A stretch of 64,000 nucleotides of DNA, from positions 85,489,588 through 85,553,587 of the forward strand of contig CM055275.1 in NCBI GenBank assembly GCA_029237695.1, given 5' to 3'. Of this stretch, positions 33,338 through 44,801 are shown one piece after another. The DNA is from Conchocele bisecta (Eukaryota; Mollusca; Bivalvia; Lucinida; Thyasiridae). Position 1 is the stretch's first letter, and every line of letters starts with the position of its first letter. The position numbers and the translations under genes were made by a program. The notes under the pieces are model-generated. The model had not been told where the DNA came from. It was given only the letters and a program-made list of their open reading frames with translations, and searched no databases.

Positions 33338-33575
33338 CAGAAGCCCATTAGGGCCACTTCACTTTTTTTTAATTTCCATTTATTCAAGATGTTTTCTTGA
33401 ATTTTCAAGTTCTTTTCTTGAATTTTCAAGATCTTTTCTTGAATTGTCAAGAAAAGATCTTGAAAATTCAAGAAAAGAACTTGAAAATTCAAGAAAACAT
33501 CTTGAAAATTCAAGAAAAGATCTCGAAATTTCAAGAAAAGATACAAAAAAGTGAAGTGGCCCTAATGGGCTTCCG
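33338..33575. mobile_element. TA-flanked palindromic MITE with TCTTGAATTTTCAAG units
   Basis: Ends CAGAAGCCCATTAGGGCCAC and GGCCCTAATGGGCTTCCG are inverted, with TA on both sides. The interior is a palindromic array of about 20-bp units (TTTTCTTGAATTTTCAAG). Confidence 0.9.
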
Positions 33576-33599
33576 TAATATACGGACACTCGGGTGTTA

Positions 33600-35547
33600 A
33601 AATATCTTTCTGGTTAATAGGTGACACGGCATATTATACACAGTCTGCCTAGAAATAACAACTTGTTTAAATCGATTTGTGAATGGACTGTTTTCCATCC
33701 AAGCATGCTAATGCACATATCCGTTTTAGTTCTAACATGGAAGTTTTGGATCTTGTTGGCATACATGTTATTAAATAATTCTAGTTGATCAATGTCACGT
33801 TTTTTTAAGATTTTACCAGAGTTCTGCACCGAATAATAATCTTGGTAAGCATATCTTGTTGATAAGTGACGCTGAGGGAATCGGGTTAATATATGTATGG
33901 TTTATATTTAGCGAAAGAAGAGCGAATAAGGAGGATTTCGGCTTCTTCCATGCACTATCCACTTTATCGCTGTCGGTCATTTTACTGTTCAAGAATATTC
34001 CGACATGTCTGTTTGAGATATGCAGTCGGATCCCATGGTTAAGTTCAATTCTTGGTTTGTTCTACTTGTTTTGCCAAATGTTATAAGAAAACTTTTAAAC
34101 GCATTCATGACGTATCGAAACATGCATGTATAGCAGTGAACTATATCAAGCATGCACTGTAGGTTAACGGGACTCGTTGCCGCGAGGGTTATATCGTCTG
34201 CTAGGGTAACGTTACCGGTTTGTATGTTGACTATTTTTGTGCCTAATCCACTTCGTTGCAGCAAGCATAATAGTTCATCAATAAAGAGATAATATATCCA
34301 AGTAGAGATTATCCCCCCTTGACGGATCCCTTGCTTGACGTCAACATTTGAAGAACGTAAACCGTTGACTAGGACGCAACTAGACATGTTACTGTGAGCG
34401 TCTACTAAGAGAGAGTACATTTTACCTGTGACCCCCAGGTTATGTAGTTTATGAAACACGCCTGACAGTCAAACAGTATGGAATGCTTGGTTTGTATCCA
34501 GCGTGGCCACGTATACTTTGCTGCCTAATTCAATATTGTGATTTATCCCGTCAACACAGTGCGTATGTGCCGTGAAACACGGTGCCGTGAAACATTTTTG
34601 ATATCCAGTCAATACTATTTTTTGCATTTTACAGCCATTTGTAGGTGTTGACGGGATAAATAGAATAGTAGGTTAGTGCCGTGAATGGGAAAAAATATCT
34701 GGCGCGGCACGGAAACGGGATGTGCTCGGCAGAGTCTCGCCCATCCCGTTTCCTGAGCCTTGCCAGATATTTGTTCCCATTCACGGCACTAACCTACTAT
34801 TCTCTATCTATTTTCCTTATTTCTGAACCAAAGTATATGTTGTGACCACTCATTTGAACCGTCTCGGCGAGACGGTTCAAATGAGTGGTCACAACATATA
34901 CTTCTGATGAGAAATAAAGAAATTCTTGAGCCTTGCCGGATATTTTTTCCCATTCACGGCACTAACCTACTATTCTCTATATATGGTCTCCTGCAAATTG
35001 AAAGATGCAGTTACAGCACCGGTGTGCTTTTGGTACGCTGTCGTTTATTCGGAAATGGTATGTTATTATCGCACACCCATTTTGTCAGAGAGAGTGTAGA
35101 GTATTACCTTCTCAAATAGCTTATCAATTACTGGTAACAATGTGATAGGCCTATAATTTCTAGGGTCAGTCCTCGGTTTACCGTTATCCTTATATATAGG
35201 TATTATCATTCCTCGCTTACAATTACATGGTATTACCTCGGATGATATAATTATGTTAAACATATTTGTAAGGGCGTGGCACAGTGCAGGTCCATCCAAT
35301 TGTATATGTTCATTATATACCATGTCGTATGAAACGGCCTTGCTATTTTTCAGTGATCGGACGTGTGTTTCAATTGTTTCCATGGTAATATTAGGTTCTA
35401 TGCTCGGTACATTTCGTAATTGTGTATTTGTTTGCTTTAATTTCTCAACGTCACGTTCAATAAAGTATTTATATTTAGTGTCGAATTGTGCCTTGCGTAA
35501 GGGCGTGTATAGCTCTTTATAATATGTCGAAAACAGTCGCATATATA
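33600..35547 (-). pseudogene. LINE (non-LTR) reverse transcriptase, broken
   Basis: Minus-strand fragments follow the order of a LINE ORF2. 35542-35066 gives FSTYYKELYTP, SLKNSKAVSYD, FNIIISSEVIP and NYRPITLLPVIDKLFEK. A shifted frame continues into the insertion at 34541-34985. Then 34459-33989 gives MFHKLHNLGVTGKMYSLL, KQGIRQGGIIS and NVTLADDITLAA, where LADD replaces the usual YADD catalytic box. 33829-33614 holds the post-RT region (IQNFHVRTKTDMCISMLGW). Stops, frameshifts and the insertion make it dead. No endonuclease domain or 3' tail was found. Confidence 0.88.
34541..34985. mobile_element. Foldback element, family F13, inside the LINE
   Basis: Begins TTATCCCGTCAACACAGTGC, then GTAGGTGTTGACGGGATAA, the GTGCCGTGAATGGG hairpin and a second CCGTCTCGGCGAGACGG hairpin, ending ATTCTCTATATA. 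It splits the reverse transcriptase reading frame. Confidence 0.9.
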
Positions 35548-35687
35548 TGTCACGGTACGTAACTCACTATGGGAGAGAATGTGTGTATTCGTGCCCGGCT
35601 AGCTCAGTCGAATAGAACGATGTTACGGTTAACCAGAAGTCCTGGGTTAGAGCCCCGGGCCGCTACATATGTTCTCGCCCTGTAACA
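35548..35687 (+). repeat. Third copy of the TRIM LTR, plus orientation
   Basis: Exactly 140 bp, starting TGTCACGGTACGTAACTCAC and ending CCCTGTAACA. It carries GCCCGGCTAGCTCAGTCG (A box) and a degraded B box. It is followed by CTTGGACCCCAACGAGGGAC, recognisable as a mutated primer site, so this is a truncated element rather than a solo LTR. It abuts the 5' end of the LINE fragment. Confidence 0.88.
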
Positions 35688-36109
35688 CTTGGACCCCAAC
35701 GAGGGACCGTGACTGAACACAACCTAGCTCATAGTATCAACGTTTCTGAACATCTGTTGGGAATGCTCGCAATCAAGCAGCTTGATTGTCTGAGCATGAG
35801 CTATAGCACAGCTCAGGCTTAGCCAATGAAGCTGTTTGATATAGCAGAATATTCAAGTATTTTGAAATAAAGAAATATGAGATATAGCCCAATTTCTCCA
35901 GTCATATATAGTTACTTATACAAGTCGGTCTGATGACTATGCTAACATATCGAGTTATAGGTGGTTTAACTTATGAATATCAGCATTGCGTAATTCGGTC
36001 GTATTACTAGTCCTTTCATACAGTTTAATGTTACACTTCCGCCTGTGCTAATCTTACCAACATGTGATGTGTCAATTACTTATTTCAAAATACTTGAATA
36101 TGATAGCAG

Positions 36110-36475
36110 TTTATTTGGCTGAGCTGTGTCACAGCTCAGGCTCAACCAATCAAACTGGTTGATCGCGAGTTGGCATTGCCAATAGATGTTCCGAAGCGGT
36201 CATATTCTAGGCGAGATTAACGCGGGCGGTTGTGTATATTGCAACGGGATGGTGAAGACTCGTTATTGGGCTAATGGGCTAATCGCGATCAAGCAATTTG
36301 AATGACTGAGCCTGAGCTGTGCTACAGCTCAGGCCCAACCAATCAAGTTGCTTGATCGCGAGTTAGCATTGCCAATTGATGTGCAGAAGCGTTCATTTCT
36401 AGGCTAGATTAACGCCGGCGGTTGTGTATATTGCAACGGGATGGTGAAGACTCGTTATTGGGCTAATGAGTATCC
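36110..36475 (+). repeat. Tandem duplication of about 180 bp
   Basis: Two units share CAGCTCAGGC.CAACCAATCA, GATCGCGAGTT.GCATTGCC and TTGCAACGGGATGGTGAAGA. No coding frame was seen. Confidence 0.85.
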
Positions 36476-36479
36476 GTAT

Positions 36480-37640
36480 GGTGCGCAATTGGAGGTAAAT
36501 TGGCTTATCACATAGTCAGACCATTTACCGTCTAACACACCACGGTTAATTAGACCAATTAGACGACGTAGCTTATGAAACCCGCCATGTAATTTGTACC
36601 TAAGAAGAACAGAACATATATTTATTTTGTCAAGATCTCAGACCGCAACTTACGGTATATGAGTACATAAGCATGATGTAAGCATGGCAAAAAGACGACA
36701 GTTGTCTGCTATTCAAAGGTGGCATGCATTGCAAATGATGATATTCATATTTTGTTGTATTAAAGGCCCTGAACGGCTCAGTATTACAATTTTCCGATTT
36801 TTTCAAACACAAAAACATGTTTGGCAACTGATTTAGTACACACAACTAACATATACTGCCTAACAGATACATTTCAAGTATTGAGATTTACATCTTAATC
36901 GCAATGTGAAGACAACAAAAACTTGTTTTGTGTACCACTCAGTGCAAACTGTCAATATTGACAATTTCATTTCCGTAACCCAACGGCTTCGGCTCGGAAG
37001 CGAGTCGATAAACTCCGGCTATCGGAATTCATTGGCCGCAAATCGGTGAGTTGAGGAGTTGACCCGAGCGTCTATTGGAAAATCGATCGGGCTTTGAAAC
37101 ACGCACCTGCTGTTTGTTTATCAACAAATATTGATATTTTCATCGACTACAAACTCATTTTTGTACCAAAATGAATGCAAACAGTTTCAAAGTGTGTGTA
37201 AATAGAAACCTGTTGGATTTATGTATGGGAAAACCCAATAGGAGGCCAAATTCGGCAACTTGAGCCGTATAGGGGCTTTAATCATCTTGATCTAATCATG
37301 GTAATGAGAGAAATGAAGTACATATTATTTTTTGAGAACGATATTAAAGAAAAATATAAACGGGGGAGAAACTTCACAATACGAATAAGAGCATGCGCGA
37401 TGTTTCATGAAAATGATTTAAAAACCATATGATATTTTCCGTTAATGAGTTGTAGTTTAAAATAGTTTAGTTACGTCTCATCACTTGTACACGTGCATAT
37501 TAACAAGTACTGTACAATGATTACAAACACAGTTCACATGTGCCATTCCATCTAGAATTATAAGAGACGACAGACTAACATACTATAAATAGCATCACTA
37601 TAAAATTCAATGATTGGTAGTATCAATACAGTTACCGTTC
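36480..37640. other. No gene seen
   Basis: AT-rich, apparently unique sequence with no exon, transposase frame or strong repeat that I could support. Confidence 0.6.
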
Positions 37641-37647
37641 TTGTATG

Positions 37648-38150
37648 TGAGGGTTTAATTTGGTTATACCCATTGTATGAGTAATACGAGTATTTCTAAT
37701 CATAGTACTTTTAGGGGAAGGGGACCAAATTATTTTGGTGTAGTATTGGCCTGGCACCAGTAGCCGATTTCATCAAAATTGCAAAGTATACTTTTCTAGC
37801 AAAGTATACTTTGAGGGAGTAATCATTTATTTTTCCGGAAAGCATTATTTCATATAGAACTAACGACTGCATATATTTGATGATTAAAAGTATGCAGAAT
37901 TGTTATACTGAATTTATTACATTATCACAGCCAAATTGGCTGTGATATTGTAATACATTCAGTATAATAAAACTTAATAAATTTATCCTAAAATTGAAAA
38001 TTTCTCCCTCGATGTAAATATTCTGTTTTGATCTTCGGATTTTCTCCCCAATGCAGCAGGTTACATGCGGGATCGAACCCGTTGGCCCGGCTTTACATGA
38101 CCTTGGCTGTTGATAGGCTGTTAAACACCAATAACTCATTCAATAAATCC
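37648..38150 (+). mobile_element. SINE-like retroposon split by an F7 MITE
   Basis: GGTTATACCCATTGTATGAG and GGCCTGGCACCAG lie left of the MITE (37760-38012). GCGGGATCGAACCCGTTGGC and GCTGTTAAACACCAATAA lie to its right, restoring the landmark order of the other copies. Confidence 0.75.
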
Positions 38151-38270
38151 GGAAATGACGTCGAAAGTTGACGAAAGTTTCATAGCATATCATCTTTCGA
38201 CGTCATTTACTGAAAAACTAATAGTTTCTGTAAAAGCACATAGCGAGTCTCATATGTGTCTGTATATAAA

Positions 38271-38553
38271 TAGAGAATAGTAGGTTAGTGCCGTGAATGG
38301 GAAAACATATCTGGCAAGGCTCAGGAAATGGGATGGGCGAGGCTCTGCCGAGCACATCCCGTTTCCGTGCCGCGCCAGATATTGTTCCCATTCACGGCAC
38401 TAACCTACTGTTCTATTTAAACCCTCAACATTACAAATAGCTTTAAAATGCACAAAAGATAACCCCAGCCGCATCTCCAAATTGTATTGACAGGATATCA
38501 AAAATGTTTCACGGCACCGTGTTTCACGGCACATACGCACTGTGTTGACGGAA
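38271..38553. mobile_element. Foldback element, family F13
   Basis: Hairpin GAATAGTAGGTTAGTGCCGT through GATGGGCGAGGCTCTGCC to the inverted end, then the GTTTCACGGCACCGTGTTTC tail. Confidence 0.87.
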
Positions 38554-38849
38554 GAAATTAGCGTATGGGATTTCTGACCAGTGGATCTCATGATCAAGTA
38601 GCTCACACATGTAGCCTGATAAAGATCTCGATATTGCTTGTTACATGTAGAAGCATGATGTGTGTTTCATTGATGGAATGGCGAACAGTGAACATCTGGA
38701 TCATATTGAGCGGATGCACAGGTTGATCTGGATCTTCACTGGTCGCAAAGCCCACATGCCCATAAGCCACATGAATCCAGCCACAGCCTCATATGAGAAA
38801 GTGGTTATTTCATTGACAGAAAATATGACAGTTTCTGTAATATTTATTC

Positions 38850-38939
38850 AAGAACAAATGGTTATTTCGTGTGAACGAATTGTAATTTCGTGTGAACGAA
38901 TAAATAAAAAAAATATTCTACGTCCCCTGCGGGGCTCCG
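38850..38939. repeat. Partial TIR-minisatellite (GAACGAATTGTAATTTCGTG)
   Basis: A few GAACGAATTGT-type units are followed by the terminal motif CGTCCCCTGCGGGGCTCCG. The left terminus is missing. Family at 41432, 42276, 45328 and 57271. Confidence 0.75.
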
Positions 38940-39113
38940 CATGTTATACACTGGTCGAAAACCACATATGCCCTATTTCGCTAGTAAGAGCGGCACATTA
39001 TGCCCGTCTACATATAGGCGAATTGAATTTTGCATCGTTTAATCACTTTGAATCGCGACAATAATTGTTCCTGTTTTCTTCCCGGTTCAGAACGGTATAC
39101 CTATGGAAGCGTC

Positions 39114-39433
39114 CTTGTGCCAATGCTAAAATATAGTTAACTCCTAATTAGGACTTATATCTCCTAATTAGGACTTATTATCTCCTAATTAGAACTTACT
39201 ATATCCTAATTAGGAGTCAGTATCTCGTAATTATGAGTTAGTATCTCCTAATTAGGAGATAAAACATGTTTTAGCATTGACACATATATTATGTCCTACT
39301 TAGGAGATAGTAAGTCCTAATTATGAGATAATATCTCCTAATTAGGAGTTACTATCTCCTAATTAGGACTTACTATCTCCTAATTAGAAATTAGGATAAC
39401 ACATATGTTAGCATTGACACCAGGACGCTTCCA
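39114..39433. mobile_element. TIR-bounded minisatellite of CCTAATTAGG units
   Basis: Terminal repeats TGGAAGCGTCC..GTG.CAATGCTAA enclose about a dozen units of 20-21 bp containing CTCCTAATTAGGAGTTA. The unit is itself a palindrome. Confidence 0.88.
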
Positions 39434-39560
39434 AAGTATTAGGTTCTAACCATTAAAGGTGGGTGTTCTCAAATTATGTAAAATTAAGCGGGTACCTAAT
39501 TACGTAACTATTCCACATGTTTTTAACATCGAAATTGTCCGTTTTTACACAGTATTAACT

Positions 39561-40131
39561 ACTGTCTGTTTCACGAAAGCTGCCCAAATTTTCCGGCTAT
39601 ATAAACAATTCAAAAACAAGATTTCTTTTGATAATATTAAATTAAAGGAAAAATTAAGAATGAGCCTTCTTTTTATTTCGTGAAATTTGGTCAAATATTG
39701 ATTTTATTGCGAAAACAAAATTTCCCCATGTTAAATCCCCATAGACATCTTCACGGAGTGAAGATGTCTATGGGGATTTAACATGGGGATATTTTTTAGA
39801 ATTTCAGAAATACTGGACCGATTTTCAAAATTTAATTTTTTGTTTTCTTAGTTAGATCATATCCAAGCTATCTAGTCAGGTTTCGGAGAAAATTTCCAAA
39901 AAAAATCGTTTTTTGACTCCTCCCACACTTCCTTACCACTCTTTCCCCCATGTTAAATTCCCATAGACAAATAATATTTTCGTAATAAAATCAATATTTG
40001 ACCGAATTTCACGAAATAAAAAGAAGGCTCATTCTTAAATTTTCCTTTAATTTAATATTATCGAAAATAATATTGTTTTTGAAATGTCTATATAGCCGTA
40101 CAATTTGTGCAGCTTTCGTGAAACAGACTAT
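39561..40131. mobile_element. MITE family F14, complete copy
   Basis: TA-flanked CTGTCTGTTTCACGAAAGC ends with a central ATAGACATCTTCACGGAGTG hairpin. Sequence order is the same as at 3253-3815. Confidence 0.88.
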
Positions 40132-40479
40132 AATGTTTACACTAATGTGTCGGTAATGGTGATCACCAGTGTACTATGCACATGCTGATTCGTTTTAATT
40201 AATTAAATAAATAATGTGTATAAACTTACTTTCGACTGCCGTCGATATCTTATAAAGTATAATTATTGTACACCAGAAAATGCATTGTACGAATAAATAT
40301 TGATTTCCGTTGAATAAATATTGATTTTTGTTTACATTTTGAGAAAACGCTGTTATCTCCCCTGACCGCAAAATTATTAAAATCCGTCATTCAAATGAGG
40401 CAAAATAATGCCAATAAGTGTACCAGGTAATACAAATGTACTTGTGCTGTTTGCGTATATTAATGACATGTCTATTTCC

Positions 40480-40695
40480 TGCTCTACTAGTCCTTTCGGA
40501 TGTGGACTTTAAAAAAGGTGATCCCGTGTATCAGATTTGAAGGAAAGTCTGGGCACGTTAAAGAACCAGAGGGGACTATTCTAATAAGAGCTAGGACCCC
40601 CTGGGACCGGTTTCCTCTGTATCCACCTACTTCCTTTCAACCTGGGAGACGACATGCAAGGTCATAAAGCCGGTGCCGTCGTTAAATCTAAGCAT
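40480..40695 (+). repeat. Dispersed repeat with CTGGGCACGTTAAAGAACC
   Basis: GGTGATCCCGTGTATCAGAT, TCTGGGCACGTTAAAGAACC and GGTGCCGTCGTTAAATCTAA resemble a common molluscan short retroposon. One copy in the window; the assignment is from memory of similar sequences. Confidence 0.5.
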
Positions 40696-40787
40696 TTACA
40701 TATTTTTTGCTGAAACAATTAAAGAAAAACCTCTACAATACATCCTGATGTGCGGGACCACATCTTTAAAGAGGAAATAAGGAAAAT

Positions 40788-41238
40788 AGATAGAGAATAG
40801 TAGGTTAGTGCCGTGAATGGGAAAAAATATCCGACAAGGCTGAAGAATTTCTTTATTTCTCATCAGAAGTATGTGTTGTGACCACTCATTTGAACCGTCT
40901 CGCCTATACTTTGGTTCAGAAATAAGGAAAATAGATAGAGAATAGTAGGTTAGTGCCGTGAATGGGAAAAAATATCCGGCAAGGCTCAAGAATTTCTTTA
41001 TTTCTCATCAGAAGTATATGTTGTGACCACTCACTTGAACCGTCTCGCCGAGACGGTTCAAATGAGTGGTCACAACATATACTTTGGTTCAGAAATAAGG
41101 AAAATAGATAGAGAATAGTAGGTTAGTGCCGTGAATGGGAAAACATATCTGGCAAGGCTTAGGAAACGGGATGGCCGAGCACATCCCGTTTCCGTGCCGC
41201 GCCAGATATTTTTCCCCATTCACGGCACTAAGCTACTA
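40788..41238. mobile_element. Foldback element, family F13, three nested hairpin units
   Basis: Three successive GAATAGTAGGTTAGTGCCGT starts in one element, the first with a truncated hairpin. The words CCTGATGTGCGGGACC flank both ends. Confidence 0.85.
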
Positions 41239-41431
41239 TTCCTGATGTGCGGGACCCCATCTTTAAAGAGGGCACTAGGCGGGCAATGAAATAAAACAAT
41301 GTACAGCGGAATCTACTTTACAATTAATTAATAAATATATAACTTTTCTAAATACCAGACCAAGTCAGACGGCTCTGTATTCATGAACAAATGTCTAAAA
41401 ACATTTTCCAGTATATTTTCACCGTCTGGTA

Positions 41432-41738
41432 CTGAGCCCCGCAGGGGACGTAGATTTTTTTTTTTATTAATTCGTTCCCTCAATCTAACAATTCATTCCC
41501 ACGAATGAACAACTTAACAACACGGGAACGAATTGTTATTCCTCGAGAACGAATTGTTATATCGTGGGAACGAATGGTTAATTCGTGAGAACGAAGTGTT
41601 AATTCGAGGGAACGGATTGTTATATCGTGGTAACGAATTGTTAATTCGAGGGAACGAATAGTTAAATTGAGGGAACGAATTGTTATTTCGTGGGAACGAA
41701 TTAATAAATAAAAAATCGATGTCCCCTGCGGGGCTCCG
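41432..41738. mobile_element. TIR-bounded minisatellite, GGGAACGAATTGTTA units, copy A
   Basis: GAGCCCCGCAGGGGACGTAG at the left is inverted as TGTCCCCTGCGGGGCTCCG at the right. Between them lie about twelve 20-bp units. TA flanks the left end. Confidence 0.9.
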
Positions 41739-42275
41739 CAGCCTGGAAAATCCGAATCTATTTTTAATTCGCGCACTTGATGCGTACCCATCTTTCCGCG
41801 AGATAGCACGCGGCGTATTTCCATAAGGGGAGTAACACACATTTTCTCATGTCTGTTTGTGTATGCGGTACGTGCATGGATGCAGATACAGTACTCGTCA
41901 CCTGAACATAAACAATAGTTCCACCCGTAATTTAAAATAGAAAACTTTGCCGAGCTTAGGAGAGGAAATACCTTTTTTTTTTTGCCAAAGAAAAATTAGC
42001 TAGCACCGATTTTGTTAGCGACGCGATAGACGTCCACAATATTGTTTTAAGGTATTGTTATGCTTACTGTGGGAACATTGCGAAATTCACTAATTATAAG
42101 TTTTAAGTATTTATTCAATTACCCGCCAATTACCCCATTTGAAATGCGGCAACCCAGTATTGTCTGCTGTTGTTTCATATTTTGTCGTTTCCCTCAATAA
42201 TCACGTGATTTGGCAGTATATTAGAGTCAATCCCAATGCAAATTATTCTAAAGTACTGTTCAACTATGTTTTTTA

Positions 42276-43363
42276 CGGAACCCCACAGGGGACATGGATT
42301 TTTTTTATTAATTCGTTCTCACGAAAATAGAGAACAGTAGGTTAGTGCCGTGAATGGGAAAAAATATCTGGCAAGGTTTAGGAAACGGGATGGGCGAGGC
42401 TCTGCCGAGCACATCCCGTTTCCGTACCGCGCCAGATATGTTTTCCCATTCACGGCACTAACCTACTATTCTATTTATCCCGTCAACACCTACAAATGGC
42501 TGTAAAATGCAAAAAATAGTATTGACTGGATATCAAAAATGTTTCACGGCACCGTGTTTCTATTTCTATTCTATTTATCCTGTCTACACCTACAAATATG
42601 ACCCCAGTCACCGCACATATTCATACGCAGTGATAAGATCGCATTGACAGATATCAAAAATGTTTCACGGCACATACGCACTGTGTTGACGGGATAATAT
42701 CAATTCTTTCCCTCAGTTTAACAATTCGTTCCCTCGAATTAGCAAATTCGTTCCCACGATAACACAATTCGTTCCCTCGAATTAACAATTCATTCCCACG
42801 AAATGACAATTCGTTCCCTCAATTTAACTATTCGTTCCCTTGAATTAACAATTCGTTCCCATGAATTAACAATTAGTTCCCACGAAATAACAATTCTTTC
42901 CCTAATTTAACAATTCGTTCCCTTGAATTAACAAATTCGTTCCCACGATATCACAATTCGTTCCCTCGAATTAACAATTAGTTCCCACGAAATGACAATT
43001 CGTTCCCTCAATTTAACAATTTGTTCCCTTGAATTAACAATTCATTCCCACGATATAACAATTCCTTCTCATGAATTAACAATTAGTTCCCACGAAATGA
43101 CAATTCGTTTCCTCAATTTATCAATTCGTTGCTTTGAATTAACAATTCGTTCCCACGATATAACAATTCGTTCCCATGAATTAACAATTCGTTCCCACGA
43201 ATTAACAATTCCTTCCCTTGAATTAACAATTCGTTCCCACGATATAAGAATTCGTTCCCACGAATTAACAATTATTTCCCGTGTTAATTCGTGGGAACGA
43301 ATTGTTATTTCGTGAGAACGAATTAATACAAAAAAATAATTATACGTGCCCTGCGGGGCTCCG
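42276..43363. mobile_element. TIR-bounded minisatellite, copy B, interrupted by F13
   Basis: CGGAACCCCACAGGGGACAT...GTGCCCTGCGGGGCTCCG flanked by TA on both sides. About 28 units resembling AACAATTCGTTCCC(A/T)CGA. A family F13 foldback (42328-42696) is inserted near the left end. Confidence 0.9.
42328..42696. mobile_element. Foldback element, family F13
   Basis: ATAGAGAACAGTAGGTTAGT start, GATGGGCGAGGCTCTGCCG centre, GTTTCACGGCACCGTG tail and GTGTTGACGGGATAAT end. Confidence 0.87.
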
Positions 43364-43387
43364 TATGTTTTTCTTTAAACAGACGAC

Positions 43388-43880
43388 AACATATAGTATC
43401 TCGTTCTCAGGTCATAGCATCTCGTTCCCTCGTGATACAATCTCGTTCGAATGACATAATCAGCCCATAGAAGATCAGATATTATCCTGTCAACACAGTG
43501 CGTATGTACCGTGAAACATGGGCAGAGCCTCGCCCATCCCGTTTCCTAAGCCTTGCCGGATATTTACTCCACGTTCTTGGATGACAATGGTGCTACATTT
43601 TGATCGGCTGACTATGTCCTGGGAACGAGATGCTATCTCGAGGGAACGATATGGTATGTCGTGGGAACGTGATAGCTAACTCGTGCGAACGAGATCTTAT
43701 ATCGTAGGAACGAGATGCTATCTGCCGGGAACGAGATCCTATATCGTGGGAACGAGATGCTATCTCGTAGGAACGAGATCTTAGATCGTAGGAACGAGAT
43801 GCTATCTCGAAGGAACGAACCAGATGCTATCCCATGGTAACGGGATACGGTGTCGTGGGAACGAGATAGAAATAAAATTG
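43388..43880. repeat. GGGAACGAGATGCTATCTCG minisatellite, two blocks
   Basis: About 20-bp units GGAACGAGAT.CTATCTCGT occur at 43615-43880 and inverted at 43388-43465. Between them is a fragment of family F13 (43483-43570). A different unit from the neighbouring GAACGAATTGTTA arrays but the same architecture. Confidence 0.85.
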
Positions 43881-43912
43881 CGCATGTCCCTTTTAAGCTG
43901 CCGTAAGTATCT

Positions 43913-44140
43913 GGGGCCAGTTTCACTAAACTTCGTACGACTAAAATGTTCGTAAGTGCAAATTTAGGATCGTCTGGATATTTTAATTGATGGATTTACA
44001 TTTATTGAGCATAGGCTGCTCACTGAATGCAAATTCCATAGTTGTTTACTACAAGAAAACAGTTTTAAACTTAAATTTAAGTATCATAAGTTTTCACTTA
44101 CGAACATTTTAGTTGTACGAAGTTTAGTGAAATGGGCCCC
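43913..44140. mobile_element. MITE family F3
   Basis: GGGGCCAGTTTCACTAAACT at the left and AGTTTAGTGAAATGGGCCCC at the right. Confidence 0.87.
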
Positions 44141-44367
44141 ATATGATTTAGTGTGGTATCACGTGTTCAGACACGCGCTGTGATTACCCGTCTATAATCG
44201 GAATTATAACATATTTGTCAAATTGTCATAAAGCACCAACTTTTCTGCAATTAGTATGACGCTGTGTGTCAAATGATGTATTAGATGTTCAATATCTAGA
44301 TGTTTGCTTTATATACTGCAAACCACATACACATGTACATAACGGTCTGCTTTAAAGGGGCATATCA

Positions 44368-44671
44368 GTAGCCTATTTCACCAAAATTGCAAACTATACT
44401 TTTCTAGCAAAGTATACTTTGAGGGAGTAATCATTTCTTTTTCCTGAAATGCATTATTTCATATAGAACTAACGACTGCATATATTTGATGATTAAAAGT
44501 ATGCAGAATTATTATACTGAATGTATTACATTCTCACAGCCAAATTGGCTGTGATAATGTAATAAATTCGGTATAATAAAAATGAATAAATCGATCCTAT
44601 ACTTGAACATTTACCCTCAAAGTATACTTTGCTAGAAAAGTATACTTTGCAATGTTGGTGAAATAGGCCAC
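44368..44671. mobile_element. MITE family F7, complete copy
   Basis: GTAGCCTATTTCACCAAAAT...TTGGTGAAATAGGC ends with GCAAAGTATACTTTG just inside. Confidence 0.88.
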
Positions 44672-44801
44672 ATGATTGTTTTAAACAAATACTATAAACA
44701 ATAAAAACGTGTTTTCATCATATCTCTTGTAAAGTGGTTAAATTATGAGGATACTATGACCACTGTGTTGTTTCTATTTTCACCCATGTACAATGTGTAT
44801 G

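Noticed and set aside
33397..33600. Coiled-coil-like frames rich in LENSRK or ILKIQEK
   Set aside because: They come from the palindromic TCTTGAATTTTCAAG array in a MITE and appear on both strands.
41432..43363. Regular 20-bp repeats as a CRISPR array
   Set aside because: Units are contiguous without unique spacers, lie between TIRs in a eukaryotic genome, and no cas genes are present.
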